Part shown: positions 12,536 through 24,515 of the stretch, one piece after another | Layout: every line of letters starts with the position of its first letter | How positions within the stretch are numbered: the first letter of the stretch is position 1 | Source: Rhyzopertha dominica | Taxonomy: Eukaryota; Arthropoda; Insecta; Coleoptera; Bostrichidae | Direction of reading: 5' to 3' | DNA length: 64,000 nt | Assembly: GCA_025024175.1 (NCBI GenBank) | Contig: QCXZ01000041.1 | Location: 30,313,786 to 30,377,785, forward strand | Translations under genes and position numbers: made by a program | The notes under the pieces: generated by a model | What the model was told of the DNA's origin: nothing | The model's database searches: none | What the model saw: the letters and a program-made list of their open reading frames with translations, nothing else

Positions 12536-13319
12536 AAACGCTTCAACCTAATTTAACGAACCAGGACTAATTTTAGAAGGAGTTTAAATGAGATTAATAC
12601 TCATTGCAAATTGTACCAAAATTGGTTTCTCTAAATAGCTGCAGAGAGGGCATTTGAAAAATTGTGATACGTTGACGGATTTCTCACAAAAAATTAGATA
12701 TGACTGTATATATTTTCGCTGTTGTCTAGGTTAAGAAAGATAGTGGTGAAAATGAAAACCCGAGGCCAGTGTGATTTTTCGTTTTGAAGTTATTACTAAG
12801 ATAGTATATACAAACCACCAAAAAAAGAAAAGAATTTTCTTCTTAACTTGTAAAGAAAAACTAGATAGGATGGAAAAATAATTTTTATCGCTTTGTTTTG
12901 TAGGCTATTATTTGAGAAATGAGCTTTCTCGTTTTGAAATTATTGTCGAAACACACAACACTCAGAAAATTACAGAAAAGTAACTTTGTTATTTGGCTCC
13001 AGAGAAAAATTTACCAGAACGATAAACAATATCTAACTTTGTTTTGTAGGCTATAAAATGTGGTCAAAACCAAAGTTGATAGCCGTTCTTGCTTTAAAGC
13101 TATTAGGAAAATAGTATATGTACACACCACATTACCGAGCAACTAATTTCCTAACTTATTCAATAGTACAATAGTATAATTGAGCTTAACTTACACATGA
13201 CTCACATTTTTTAAATTTATTCGCAAGATATTAATTTTATTTAAGCTTCAAATTTTATTTTTAATGGATAAAATCCTCTTATTGTTTATCATTAGGATAC
13301 ATTTATTTTAAAATAATAG
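12536..13319. other. AT-rich DNA, nothing recognised
   Basis: No gene or repeat was identified. Phrases such as TTTGTTTTGTAGGCTAT recur about 12,893 and 13,037, so a decayed duplication is possible. Confidence 0.4.
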
Positions 13320-14110
13320 TCGACTTGCACTAGAGAACCCTCAAGTGTTTAACATTGCCGAAACTATCTCGTAGTGGAAAAATCGATAGGTAATGGACGT
13401 TTCGAGAAGGTCATAAAACATTTTAGAAAATTTATCGCAGGGGGAAGTGACCTTCGAAAATTCCGTAGAATATTTAATAGAAGACGAGAAAATCAGCGGG
13501 CGTGGTAGTTTTCCGAAATCGCTGTGGATAACTAAAAAATCGATGTTTGGTGAAGGCCAGAGAACATTCTAGAAAATTTGATAGAAGAGTAGAGAACCCT
13601 CAAATGGGGCACAATTCCGAAACGCTCCCCCGATGGAAAAATCGAAAATCAACGTTTCGAGAAGTAACAGAATACACTGGAAAATTAATAACAAGAGAAA
13701 GTTGAAGGTTTGACATTTCGAGAATATCTAGAAGATTCAGTATAAGATGAAAAAGTCCTTAAGCGTGACAGTTTGCCAAAACCGTCTCGCAGTGAGAAAC
13801 TAAAACGTATTTCAAAAAGGTCAGAAAGCATTCCACCATTCTAGAAAGTTTGACCGAATGCTAGAGAACATCCAAGTGTGGCACATTGCTGAATCTGTCT
13901 CGTGATGTAAAAATCGAAAATTGACACTTCGAGAAAATCATAGAACATACTGGAAAATTCTTCAAAATACTAAGGAACCCCTAAGTGTGGAACATTGCTG
14001 AAACCTTCTCCCTGTGGAGATGTCGTAAATCCACGTTTCGAGAATTTCTTGGAATGATCTAGAACATTCAGCAGTAGAAGACAAAAGAACTCCCAAACAT
14101 TACCGTAAGC
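13320..14110. repeat. degenerate ~105-bp tandem repeat, block A
   Basis: The phrase (A)CGTTTCGAGAA or a close variant recurs at about 13,399, 13,545, 13,654, 13,715, 13,808, 13,926 and 14,035. Around each copy the same ordered elements return: AACATTCTAGAAAATT, then AGAGAACCCTCAAGTGTGG, CACATTGCCGAAACCGTCTC and GTGGAGATG. Spacing is irregular (about 60-146 bases, mostly near 110), so the array is old and rearranged. It shows no codon periodicity. Block B at 16.4 kb is the same family. Confidence 0.75.
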
Positions 14111-16374
14111 GTTCACGTTGAAGATGCAGTTTTGGGTTTTGGGAAGGTCATCTCAAGGTTACCACAGTTTCTGTATTTGTAAACAACACCAATACCTGCT
14201 AGTAAATTATAAAAATCTTTACATAATAAATATTAAATAATGGTTTGCACGATTTTAAGGGAGTTTTAAGGAGTTCCTCACCAGTTCTTCACCAGCATTA
14301 GTTTTCCAGATGATAGGATGTTTGGTAATATCATTAGTTACACACGAAAAGATTTAAATTGCAGTTGCACAGTGAAAATTCTGCAACATCGTATTATATC
14401 AGTGTACATTTACTTATTTTTTTAGAACGCGTCGATGGAAGCTGTATTTGGTATGGAAATTAATATGTCTGTCATGGTCATCTTGATGTGTAATCACTTT
14501 ATTGTAACACTCCGTGGTGCAAAATAGTTATGAAGATAACAATTAAATAGTTGTCAAAAGTTAATTTCATCCGTAGTTTATGTTACTTTATGTTACTTTT
14601 TAATGTATACAGCTGTATACATTGTTGAGTACCTATCACATTCGCAATAAGAATTGCCAGTTCACGATAATAATGTGTTTCTCTGTTTTAAGCTAAAAAT
14701 CAGCTCTGTAATTAAAATCTAAGCCGATCACATATACTTTAATTAAAGTGTGGTTATGGTTACTGGGTTGATTTTAGTTAATACCAACAGGAATAAAAAA
14801 ATTGTTTAGTTAGAATAAAAGAATATTTTCATGCTTTGTATTGCTGAAGCAGTGTGACAGAACAACCTAATTTTTACCGAACTGAAAGATAAGCATGGCG
14901 GCAGTTTTGGTCTTGTTCAAGCCGACTTTTAAAACTGCGTGTTTGTTTTCTGGTTGACTTGTTGACTTACTAACCCAAGCTACCTGGAGCGCAAGAACAT
15001 ATTTAGATACTATTTTTGCAAGTTCATTTACCGGAGGCGTAAGGCGCTTTAACGACAAATTGACACGGTTCAGCATGTATGTTACATCTGAAACTCACAG
15101 TTTAATGCTTAGAGTATTGTGTTACATTCGTGGTCGGTATGCCCTTCAAATGTGATGTAAATTTTATTGCTTACGCTTGGTCAGTACGCAAACACCTGAG
15201 TATTGGCACTTTATTAGCTGCACACGGTCTGGTTTCTTTGTCTTAGTTGCACATTTTGACCGCCCATGTGACTTCTGTTTGAACTTACAGCACGCTTGCT
15301 AAACAGCATATACTTGTAAGATTTAGACATGGTAGTGTTCGTTTCAAGGTAATTAAGTAGGTTTTATGCTCAAAATGCTTTGTTTTATTCTGTGTGTACA
15401 TCCTTTCACATGGACACGCCTTTCCTTTCGTTTTGAGGTGCATTTTGTGCCGCACTACCTGAAAAAGTGCCATCTAGCGGTGCCAATAGGTATTATATCC
15501 AAAAGTTTTAGCGGCAAGACCTTGGAAAATGAAAAAAGGTGGACACCGTACGTAATAAGCCAAAGTGTTACCAACTGGCACCAATCAGCAGTGGCGTGCT
15601 AGAATGTATCGGGACTGCCTGCAAGCAAATCAAAGGAAATTGACCTGAGCAACTGGAATCACACCGTGAACGAAAATTGTTTTCACTCCAACTTATATAC
15701 TTACAGAACATGAGAAGTATTTAAAGTTTCGAGTAAATTATANATCTATGAAAGAGGAACGAATATAATGCATTGTGGAACTACTGTTAATGAGATAGTG
15801 AAATATCTTGACCGAACAACGAGCAAAAATCGGCACTAACACGTTCTTGGTTCTAGTTTCATTAAAATCATGGGTGGACAGAGACTGCAGAAGACGAAAA
15901 CGAAACAAATATTAAAGTGAAACCCACTTTGTAATAAATAAAGTAACAAAACAGAAAGCAAAGTTAAATGAATCAACCAACACGTACGGAAATGGCGTAA
16001 GGAAAACGAATCATTGTAGTGTAGTTTGGTGTAATTTTATTCAGGTTACTTAAAATAAAACTCGGAAATATTTAAAAATCGAGATGTTGACATTTCAGTG
16101 ACATACCTTAGATTAGTTTTGCCATCTAATGGCATTTTGTTGAATTCAAATTTTGCGATAGATTTTGACCGAAAAATGGCGGTGAGTTGAAATTCCAGTG
16201 TTTTATGTATCTTGGTCATTATGTATCTCTACTTTTGCTTATCTAATGGTAAAACAGAATTCTGTATACCAGAACCTTATTAGGTGTGAAAGTATACATC
16301 TTCGGAAGTCGGAGGTTGGTACGGACACAGAGAATGCATATCAGCGTATCCATAATTCTCATGCGTAGAACTAG
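14111..16374. other. spacer between the two satellite blocks
   Basis: No gene was recognised. Short frames at 14,867-15,076 and 15,285-15,602 lack motifs and overlap on opposite strands. Confidence 0.45.
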
Positions 16375-17150
16375 AAGACTACAGAACCCGCCAGTGTAGN
16401 ATATTGCCGAAACTGTATCGCGACAGAACTATCGAAAATCGGCCGAGGATTTTATGAATATCCTGGAAGATTCAACAGAATACGGGAGAATGTGGCAGTT
16501 TGCTGTAACTGTCTCGCCAGTGTGGCACATTCTGAAACTGTGATAGAAAAATCAAAGATCGACGTTTCGAGCAGCTCACGCAACATTCTGGAAAATCTAC
16601 CAGCACACGAACGATATAGCATATTGCCGTAACGGTTTTGCGCTAGTGGAGATGCTAAAAATCGACGTTTCGAGAAAATCATAGAACATTTTAGAAAATT
16701 TGTCAGGAAGCTGACATATTGCCGTAACCGTCTCACTGTGGAGATGTCTAAAATCGACATTTCAAGAACGTCGGAATATTCTAGGATATTTTGGAAAATT
16801 GATCTGCTGACCTAACTGTGCACATGCCGTAACCGTCGCGCCCTAGAGATGTTGAAAATCGACGTTTCGGTAATTTATAAAGCATTCTGGAACTTTCAAT
16901 ATATATAAGACGCAAGAACTCCCAAGGGTAGTACACTACCTTAATCGTATCGTGGTGAAGATGTCTAATATCGACATTTCGAGAGAAAGTCCTAGAACGT
17001 TCTGGAAAATTTATCAACAGACAAAACTGTGGCACATTCCCGTAACTATTTCGCGGTGGAGATGTCGGAATTCGACGTTTCGAGAATAGAAGACAAGAAA
17101 AAACTCCTAGGTATGGCTCATTGCCGAAAGCGTTTCAGAACTGCATAGAA
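16375..17150. repeat. degenerate ~105-bp tandem repeat, block B
   Basis: ATCGACGTTTCGAG or variants occur at about 16,564, 16,667, 16,759, 16,864, 16,976 and 17,077, a spacing of 92-112 bases that is more regular than in block A. Each unit also carries a GCACATTGCCGTAACCGTCTC-like part, GTGGAGATGTC and AACATTCTGGAAAATT. Minus-strand frames here repeat similar peptides only because the DNA is tandem, and I do not treat them as genes. Confidence 0.8.
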
Positions 17151-17509
17151 AAACCTACCCAGCTAGTCTGAGGGTACTGAACCAATGATTTGCAAGCGTT
17201 AATGCAATAACCACTTTTATAATGCGTCAGATGTGTTCACGTTAATTCTACACTCACACCTTTTTTTGAAACATCATGCAAATCTCGATCGCGATTGCTA
17301 TGACATTAACTGTCGGTTTACTCCCTATTAGTTACATTTATATTACCTAAGTATAGTGTGACAAATGGATCATGGATAAATTATCGCTTTAACAACTTAT
17401 CAAATCATAATAAATAATTTTGAAGATCAATCCTCAATTCGGAAAACGAAGAAGAGAAGATTTCGAAAATTTTACCGGGCATATAATCGTTCATCTGAGC
17501 AAGCCATTC
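17151..17509. other. intergenic DNA, nothing recognised
   Basis: No supported feature lies between satellite block B and the transposase relic. The first part of the relic may extend leftwards into this stretch (17,420 onward). Confidence 0.4.
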
Positions 17510-18240
17510 CTCGCTTATGAAGACATTCGGCAGCACATACTCTCTAGAAGAAGATACAAGAACACCAATTCGCCAAAGGAATGTGCGTACTCAAGAGAAT
17601 ATTGCTGGTGTAACAACAGTATACAAGAAAATATTATCGATTCGTCGACGGTCAGAGCAACTGGAGCTTAGTTCGTCCACTATGTGGGAAATTTTAGATA
17701 AAAACTTGAGCTACCATATGATGATGATTATGATGACCATTACTTGCGTCGTTCTTTCATTGATTGCGCTTTAGAACACTTGCAAGCTGATCTGTTGTTT
17801 TATCGCAAATTTGTGTTCAGCAATGAGGCTCATTTTTAGCTTTGTCAATAAATGGAATTGCTGGGTGTGAAGGAATACCAACCCAGAAGAGATCCTGCAG
17901 ACCCATCTACATTTAGGAAAACTAACATGCCCTTATTGAACCTTATTTTTTTAATGAGACTGTAGCTAATGTTACTGTCAATGGGGAATGTTAGTGGACC
18001 GTCACGATCAATGAGTATTATTTTTTAAATATTGGTGACATTGAGCTGGACGAGATGTGGATGCAACATTTTGGAGCTACGAGCCATATGACAAAATAAA
18101 TTATCGACTGCAGATAAGTAACAAGATTTAGTGATAAGCTGATTTCAGAAAATGGACCAGGAAACTGGTTACCCAGGTCCTGCGATTTGACGCTTTTAGA
18201 TTATTTTCTGTGGGGCTACGTAGTCATTGGATTATGCTAA
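17510..18240 (+). pseudogene. decayed Tc1/mariner-like (DDE_3) transposase
   Basis: Translation in shifting frames follows a transposase family that is very common in insects. An HTH linker region gives RQRNVRTQENIAGV and IRRRSEQLELSSSTMWEIL (17,560-17,690). The first catalytic block is KFVFSNEAHF (about 17,808). The middle includes VTVNGE and DEMWMQHFGATSHMT (about 18,050), corresponding to the usual 'WFQQDGATAHTA' second-aspartate block. The third block is GNWLPRSCDLTLLDYFLWGY (18,160-18,220). Stops and frameshifts are frequent and the catalytic second aspartate is replaced (QHFG for QQDG). It is dead. Terminal repeats were not found. Confidence 0.8.
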
Positions 18241-20974
18241 TAACCCAATCTTGGAAAGCAACACACTACCACCGTTTCTTGAAAAAGCGGCCTAAAATTT
18301 GTGTAATAGAATGCGCTTCGTCAGGAACAGTCGCGGTGATCATATGCCTCAAGAAGTTATTGAATGCTAATATTAAGTGGTTTTCAAATGCCATACTGGT
18401 ATTGCTTTTCCAAATAAAAAAAAAACACACCTCACATTTGTGTTATATGATGTTAGGTGNTTATGCCCCCAATAATGGTAAAGCAGCTAAAATCTTTTGT
18501 GCAATTACTGCAATTTACTACAATGCATTAAAAAAACACTCCATATAGTTTTAAGGTCCCAATAATATTTTACAATTATGCTTCCAGCGTTTCGCCGCTT
18601 AAATTGTTAGTGCGAGCGTGTATTTAAGTTCTTCGACCGGTAACTTAAATTAATCAACCTACTTGCCTTCTGGTAGGCACCCTGAGTAACGTTCATTTGT
18701 AAGAATGTTTATTAATTTACTGCAGCACATGTCTCATCTTTCGCTCTTAATATTACACGCTATATGCGAAGCAAAAAATGCATGTAATCGCTCTAAATAC
18801 AACACTCGCTAAAGCCCGCTGCTCACAAATTGTTTTAAGATTACTACCATATTTAGCAATTGCTTTAACGTATTGCCGCATTAAGCGGTCTCGAATATCA
18901 CGCTGGGAAACGTAAGAATATTTGCTGACTCCATTATGTAAGGCATTAAAAAATTGCAGCGCATACGCTTAACATTAGCATAACAAATTAAAGAGCACCA
19001 CTTACAAGGCCGATGATACATTTCAAAAGTAGGGGTTATTACAATTTCACTGCTAACTGCATCTTGGCATACGTACGTGTTTTTATTAACTGCATTTAAT
19101 GAAACAGTCAGGGAGCCGAAACGAATGACGCGTAATGTTCGGCGTGAGATTAAGAGACTTCAATGCTACCGCAGAAAGAACTCAATAAAATGTAGGTACC
19201 ACATATACAAAATATTCAGAGTTGGTCACAAGTATGGTATAATTGGAATATCTATATAATTATGAAGTTAATAACAAAATGTTTTTGACGAAAATTTTTT
19301 GTACTGATAGTTTTTCATTTGTTAGCATCATATTTTATTTTTGTATGTCAGCGTATTCTGACGGCATTATATTTTCGTCCGAACTAAGCTGCAAAAGATA
19401 ATCAAACATTTGTTGTGTTAGTTAGTGTTATGGATAACTAATCTACATCAATCACGCAACCTGCTTTGGACTATAATAGGTATAAGTCGATTGTTAGGAT
19501 ATTAAAAAAAAACAAATGTAAGCCTTACAAAAGTAGACATTTTGCCATTCGCTGCTTTACTTACTTGATATTGTAGATTATTGGCCAGTTACAGGAGGAC
19601 TGCACTTTGAATATTTAATTTGATGTAATAATGTATTTAAGTGAACAAAGTGTTACCAACATTAGAATTAACATCAAATAAGTAAAAATACGCCGCTGCG
19701 AGTAATGAAAAAATGCATTGAAACACAAAAACAAAAATTAGACTACGAAACAATATTTAGCAAAAAGGACTGGTGTTAAAGACATTTTTGCTGTAAAGTT
19801 CATATTTAATTTTCATTAACCCCGTTTAAAATAGGTATCACTTATAATGCTTTGATTATACTTTCCTTATACAGGTTAAAACACAATCACACGAGGTCAA
19901 TATGTTTCCTCAAAATCTTTGTGCCTGCAATTTTTTAAATAAACAGACACAATAGCAGCACTATACTGTTAAAAAAAGGGGATTCAAGTCTTAATGCAGA
20001 ACCCTACAATACACAGATGTTACTCGCAATTCAGCCAAATTGAAGGCTTTATTTGATAAATATCATATAGAAAGTACAACTTGGAACTTGAGAATCCAAA
20101 TTAACGCGATTTTCTCAGTATAGTACTTATACACAGTCTACCCCTCTTAACTTTTGAACTGATTAAGTTAGAGGATACTAATGAAGTCCAGACAAATCGT
20201 TAATAAGTGACCTTTTAAAAACGAATACGTTTCGCCTAAAATCCAAGATTGCCACTAAAAATTTCTTTTAATGTATTACGCTTCGCTTGAAACCCACTAC
20301 CATTATGTACATTTTGAAATCGGTCAAAGTTACAAGGGATTCAACCCGAAAACCCTTCATTGATACATTAGCAACAAATGAGCAAGTAGATGCTTTAATA
20401 ATCTGCTCAATTGGCGATATCCGTTATTCTGATTGTGTTTTTTATTTGCTGATTTATTGCTACTCCTATCTACTACTACGTAGTTATTCCACCTTCTGTT
20501 GTATTTCTAATTCCAAATGGTTTTAACGTCTTATACCAAAAAACCCTAAGAAAACTAGCTGAAATAGCGATACTCTACGTCTCAGACCACTTGCCCTGTA
20601 TGGAGACGTGTATAGCTGCGATTAGCGCAGATGATATTTAAGAAACGCAAATCCTTTTTTTGCAGCAATACCTCAAATCAAAAATTTTATTCAAGAAGCC
20701 GACATAATTTTTTTCTATCAAGCGGGAAAGGTATTACAGGCGGCCTTTTGCAGACTCTAGTATTGCTAATCGTACAAGGGTAGCAAGTGCCAAAGCACCG
20801 TAATAATTAGTATGGGTAATTGCTATTGCCAACTCGCATCTTCTTGCTTCATCTGTCTTAAATGAGACTCTTAAGTTGACGCAAGTTATAGATAAGAGAT
20901 TTGCAACAATTGATTTACTTGTCTACACATTGAATGTGTTGTTGCCGTGCCTATAAATTAAGGAGAATCCCAAA
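18241..20974. other. AT-rich intergenic DNA, nothing recognised
   Basis: Open frames at 18,210-18,548, 19,077-19,259 and 20,287-20,526 lack recognisable motifs and have AT-rich codon use like random sequence. Confidence 0.45.
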
Positions 20975-21453
20975 TGTAGTAGTTTTTGGAAGTCATTTAA
21001 TACCGTTGCGGATTAGCGCCATCTGCTGACAGGAGTAGCAGGCGTGTAATAGGGCATTGAAAGTATGTAGTTATCCTAGCAACAGCTAGAGGGCCAGAAT
21101 GTCGATGGAATGTACTCGAAGTATAGACTGCGACAGTCAGATGTCCTAGAAACATCTAGAAAGATGGCTTAGGTGGAAGCTACCTATATCTAAAATGCGG
21201 GCTGGCGCATGGCGGTAAGTCTGAAGCCTGAGTGTCAAGTTGTGAATTCGATTAGCCATTATCGAGAGAGCGAAAGGCTTAGTGAACAGGTGTTTTTAGC
21301 GCAAGTGTGTACAGTATAGTGGTTTAGTGGATTAGTGGTGCTAAAACAATCATGTTTTGAACTGGCTGTGTTTAGACTTAGTATATTAGATACTAGTGTT
21401 TTAAAATAAAGGGAGTTAAGTCAGAAATCCGTAATTTTCGAGCCCGTAGTCGC
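20975..21453 (+). repeat. possible solo LTR
   Basis: This segment starts TGTAGTAG and ends GTCGCAACA (TG...CA). It contains CGCCATCTGCTGACA, a phrase frequent in insect LTRs, and an AATAAA at about 21,404, some 50 bases before the end. It is GC-richer than its flanks and non-coding. I found no target duplication and no second copy in the window, so this is a tentative call. Confidence 0.3.
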
Positions 21454-23034
21454 AACAATACTAATAATAAAACACTTGCCTTCCGTGCTTCTAAATTTAT
21501 TTTTTTTGTAAATCCCGCATTTAGCAAGTCTCTATAAGTGAACAAAAAACTATTTACTTAGAAATAATATAATACAAACATAGCGTAAGTATAGATACCG
21601 TGGTGGGTGGAAGAATTTGTTTATATTACATTTTTGATTTCACTATTGTTATATAGGGAACATTCGTCTCGTACAGCTACGGCATCCTATTAGACCTTAG
21701 GCAAAGGTTAAAAGAACAAATAAAAAGCTTGTTTATACAGAGTACGAGAGCACTATTTGAATGAAACGCATGACAATTCATTAGAATATTGAGTGTGGCA
21801 TTAGCATTTTCCACAGCATGATTTCCATAAACCTTAAACTATTTTATAGGATTTAGACTACATAGATAACCCAACGCTATGTAAATATAACATAGTTCTT
21901 AAAGTTTCACTTGATAGCCAATACAAGTATCAGCTTTTTGATATATGTATATGATTATTTGATTACTTATAATGACGGCTACCAGAAGAAACTCCTCAGT
22001 TATTCGTATGTAGGTACTAATTCAAGATAGCAATCGAATGTCTCATCAATCATGTTTGTGATTCGAAGTTTTTTTTGCAAATACATATTTATTCCGATTG
22101 CAATTCCTTTGGGGTTGATGGCCAAAAGCAGAGGCAACAGTATATAAGTACACGTACAGTAGAAGGTCAAGCTGTAAGGTTCTCTTGCAATCAATGCAGT
22201 GCGTATCGCATATAGCGTGTAGCGCGTGATAATGACACCTAGCTGCAAATAAGATGTCGGATAAGAAAGCTTAACAAATTACGCTCATTTGAATAGGCTA
22301 TACGACCGACTACTAAACCTTGTTGCACACATTAATATTTAGAGTATGAAGCAGATACTTAATTACTGGCGATTAGACAGTTTACAATGACGTTTGAATT
22401 GTAAAAGCGAATAGAACAGACTGTAGGCTTTATTTCTTAACATATTTGTATGACATAGCAACTGTAGAGGTTCGTTGTAGTTTAGTTTACTTTTGAAACG
22501 CATACAAATTCCAATTTGCGACGGGGGGGGGGGGCTGAATCAGAAAAATTAACTGTATTACTTATATATTTATTACATGGTATATGTTTATTCTTCATGC
22601 ATTAATATAAAATTAAAAACAAACTGCCATTTCGTGTCCGTTGAAAGCAGTAATTATGAACTCTTCTTTGTTAATGATAGCCAGCTGTTTTTACCAAGGA
22701 GTATAGGTATACGAGTACTAACAATCTAAAAATACCGACCAATTAGATGCTCAGCTTAATCCATACAACCACAACAAGATTTTTTAAAGTTTACTGTATG
22801 TGATAAGCGCAAACTTTAAGAATTGCGCAAATTTCGCACAAGTCCAAACGGTTGATCCACTCTGTAGCAGTGATGATTAGAAATACTGAAGAAATACTTA
22901 CCGCATTTAAATAAAAATCATCTGGTAGCAGTCAAAGTTAAATCATCTTGGCCTTTAGGAGACATGTGTTAGTCCAATAAATGCTTACCTTAAACACTAC
23001 TATTAGATAGTACTCGTAGGGTGCAATTGGCTCA
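21454..23034. other. intergenic DNA, nothing recognised
   Basis: An 11-base G run lies at about 22,523. A minus-strand frame at 22,000-22,248 is hydrophobic and AT-rich, with no family I can name. Confidence 0.4.
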
Positions 23035-23270
23035 GGTTAAGAAAAATGGAATTAAAAACTGGTGTTCCTCAAGGGTCCCTACCGCTAGTTGTTTATACTC
23101 TTCAGCAGCGATTTAGAAATTAACGTACGCGGCAGAAGAGCTTTAGCCTACGAGAATGATACTACGTTTCTGATTTGAATGTCTGCAGAAGTCACTTGAC
23201 AAAATTCTTAAGGACCTATCATCTAATGGAGGCATAAAGCTAATGTATTTGAATCAAAGAAAAAGCACAG
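23035..23270 (+). pseudogene. jockey-type reverse transcriptase fragment
   Basis: ELKTGVPQGSLPLVVYT is encoded at about 23,048-23,098, matching the conserved 'GVPQGSVLGPLLFLIY' RT block. About 60 bases later a shifted frame gives AYENDTTFLI, the degenerate YADDT catalytic block, with an asparagine in place of the first aspartate. The copy is short and broken by frameshifts. The family level (jockey/CR1 group) is inferred from these two blocks. Confidence 0.6.
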
Positions 23271-24515
23271 TGAGCTATCTTTAACAATAGACATATATAA
23301 TCTTCGCAAACAAACAACAAACTGTTGCATTCTTCAATGAACCATACGCTAATCTGAGCATACCTACCAAACAGAACCATACCATCAAGGAAAAGATAAT
23401 AGAATATTTGGAAATTAAAAAAGTACAACATCAGGAAAACCATTTGCCAAATACACAAAAAAAATTCCCAAAATTACCTGATAAATCTTGTGACACAAAG
23501 CACTTTCAAAACAATCAGCTTGTTTCCAAGTTACTTAATTAATACACCTTATTATGCCAACTTCCATGATGCAGCCACGTATGGGATTATGGGGAGTGCA
23601 CGCGTAATATTCTAAAACAGGAAGAAGCAATATGAGCGGTTGCATGTAGGTATACAAAGTACCACAATTTGCAGGAAANTCTTTCAGAAATGTAAAATAT
23701 TTACTATACTATCCTACCGACTTTTTCTTTATTATTATAGCCATGTTGATACAGTCCGGAAATGACCTCATCTAGATATTACTAAATGAATGTTGGATAA
23801 GGTGGGGAACTTGTGTTACTTGGAATATCGTCAGGATCAGGAAATGAAATAGCAATGCTGTGATCGATTTCCTTAAAGGAAGGTCACGTCATCAAAAGGA
23901 GATATTTTATAATTGATAACACAATGCCTCAAGTTCTTTTTTAGAAGAGATATGGTATCTATTTTTTACTGTTGCTGTTTCTTATCAAGCGTATAGTTTA
24001 CATGTGGCTTTAGATATTATGGCTGTATTTTGTCAAAATAGGTATTTCCATTCTTTCCTTTTTGGAAGTTGCTCGACACTTAATGTACCTAAGGGTACCG
24101 ATCGCTGGTTTGACACTAGTTTTACAATTAATATAGAGTTTTGTTTCTTCTTTAATGAGACGCAACTAGCAACTTTTACCTTTCAATTTTAATGTTTTCA
24201 CCAACAGAGACTTTTTAAATCTTTATGTGCAAAATAATTTTATTATGCTACATTGCAGTATAAGATCAACTTTAGCTACAAGAATCTGCATCTAGGAAAT
24301 ACGCTGTCTATTTGAACAAATCTAGGACATTAGTGACGCCACTTCTTTCCTGTTTATATCAGCAACAGCCATTTACAAGAATTTTGAATCTATTTCAGAT
24401 TCCACTTTCTAATGCATTATGAAGGTCGCACTCCAAAAGCACACCATCATAAGGGTGCCGATAATTTTTCTGTATTGAAATTTAACTCACAGCTTTAACA
24501 ATATTAGTACAGCTA
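23271..24515. other. intergenic DNA, nothing recognised
   Basis: No supported feature is seen apart from short chance frames. Confidence 0.45.

Noticed and set aside
16452..17035. Two minus-strand frames with similar repeated peptides, at first sight a repeat protein
   Set aside because: The repetition follows the ~105-bp DNA satellite; unit length is not kept as a multiple of three and the motifs are DNA-level.
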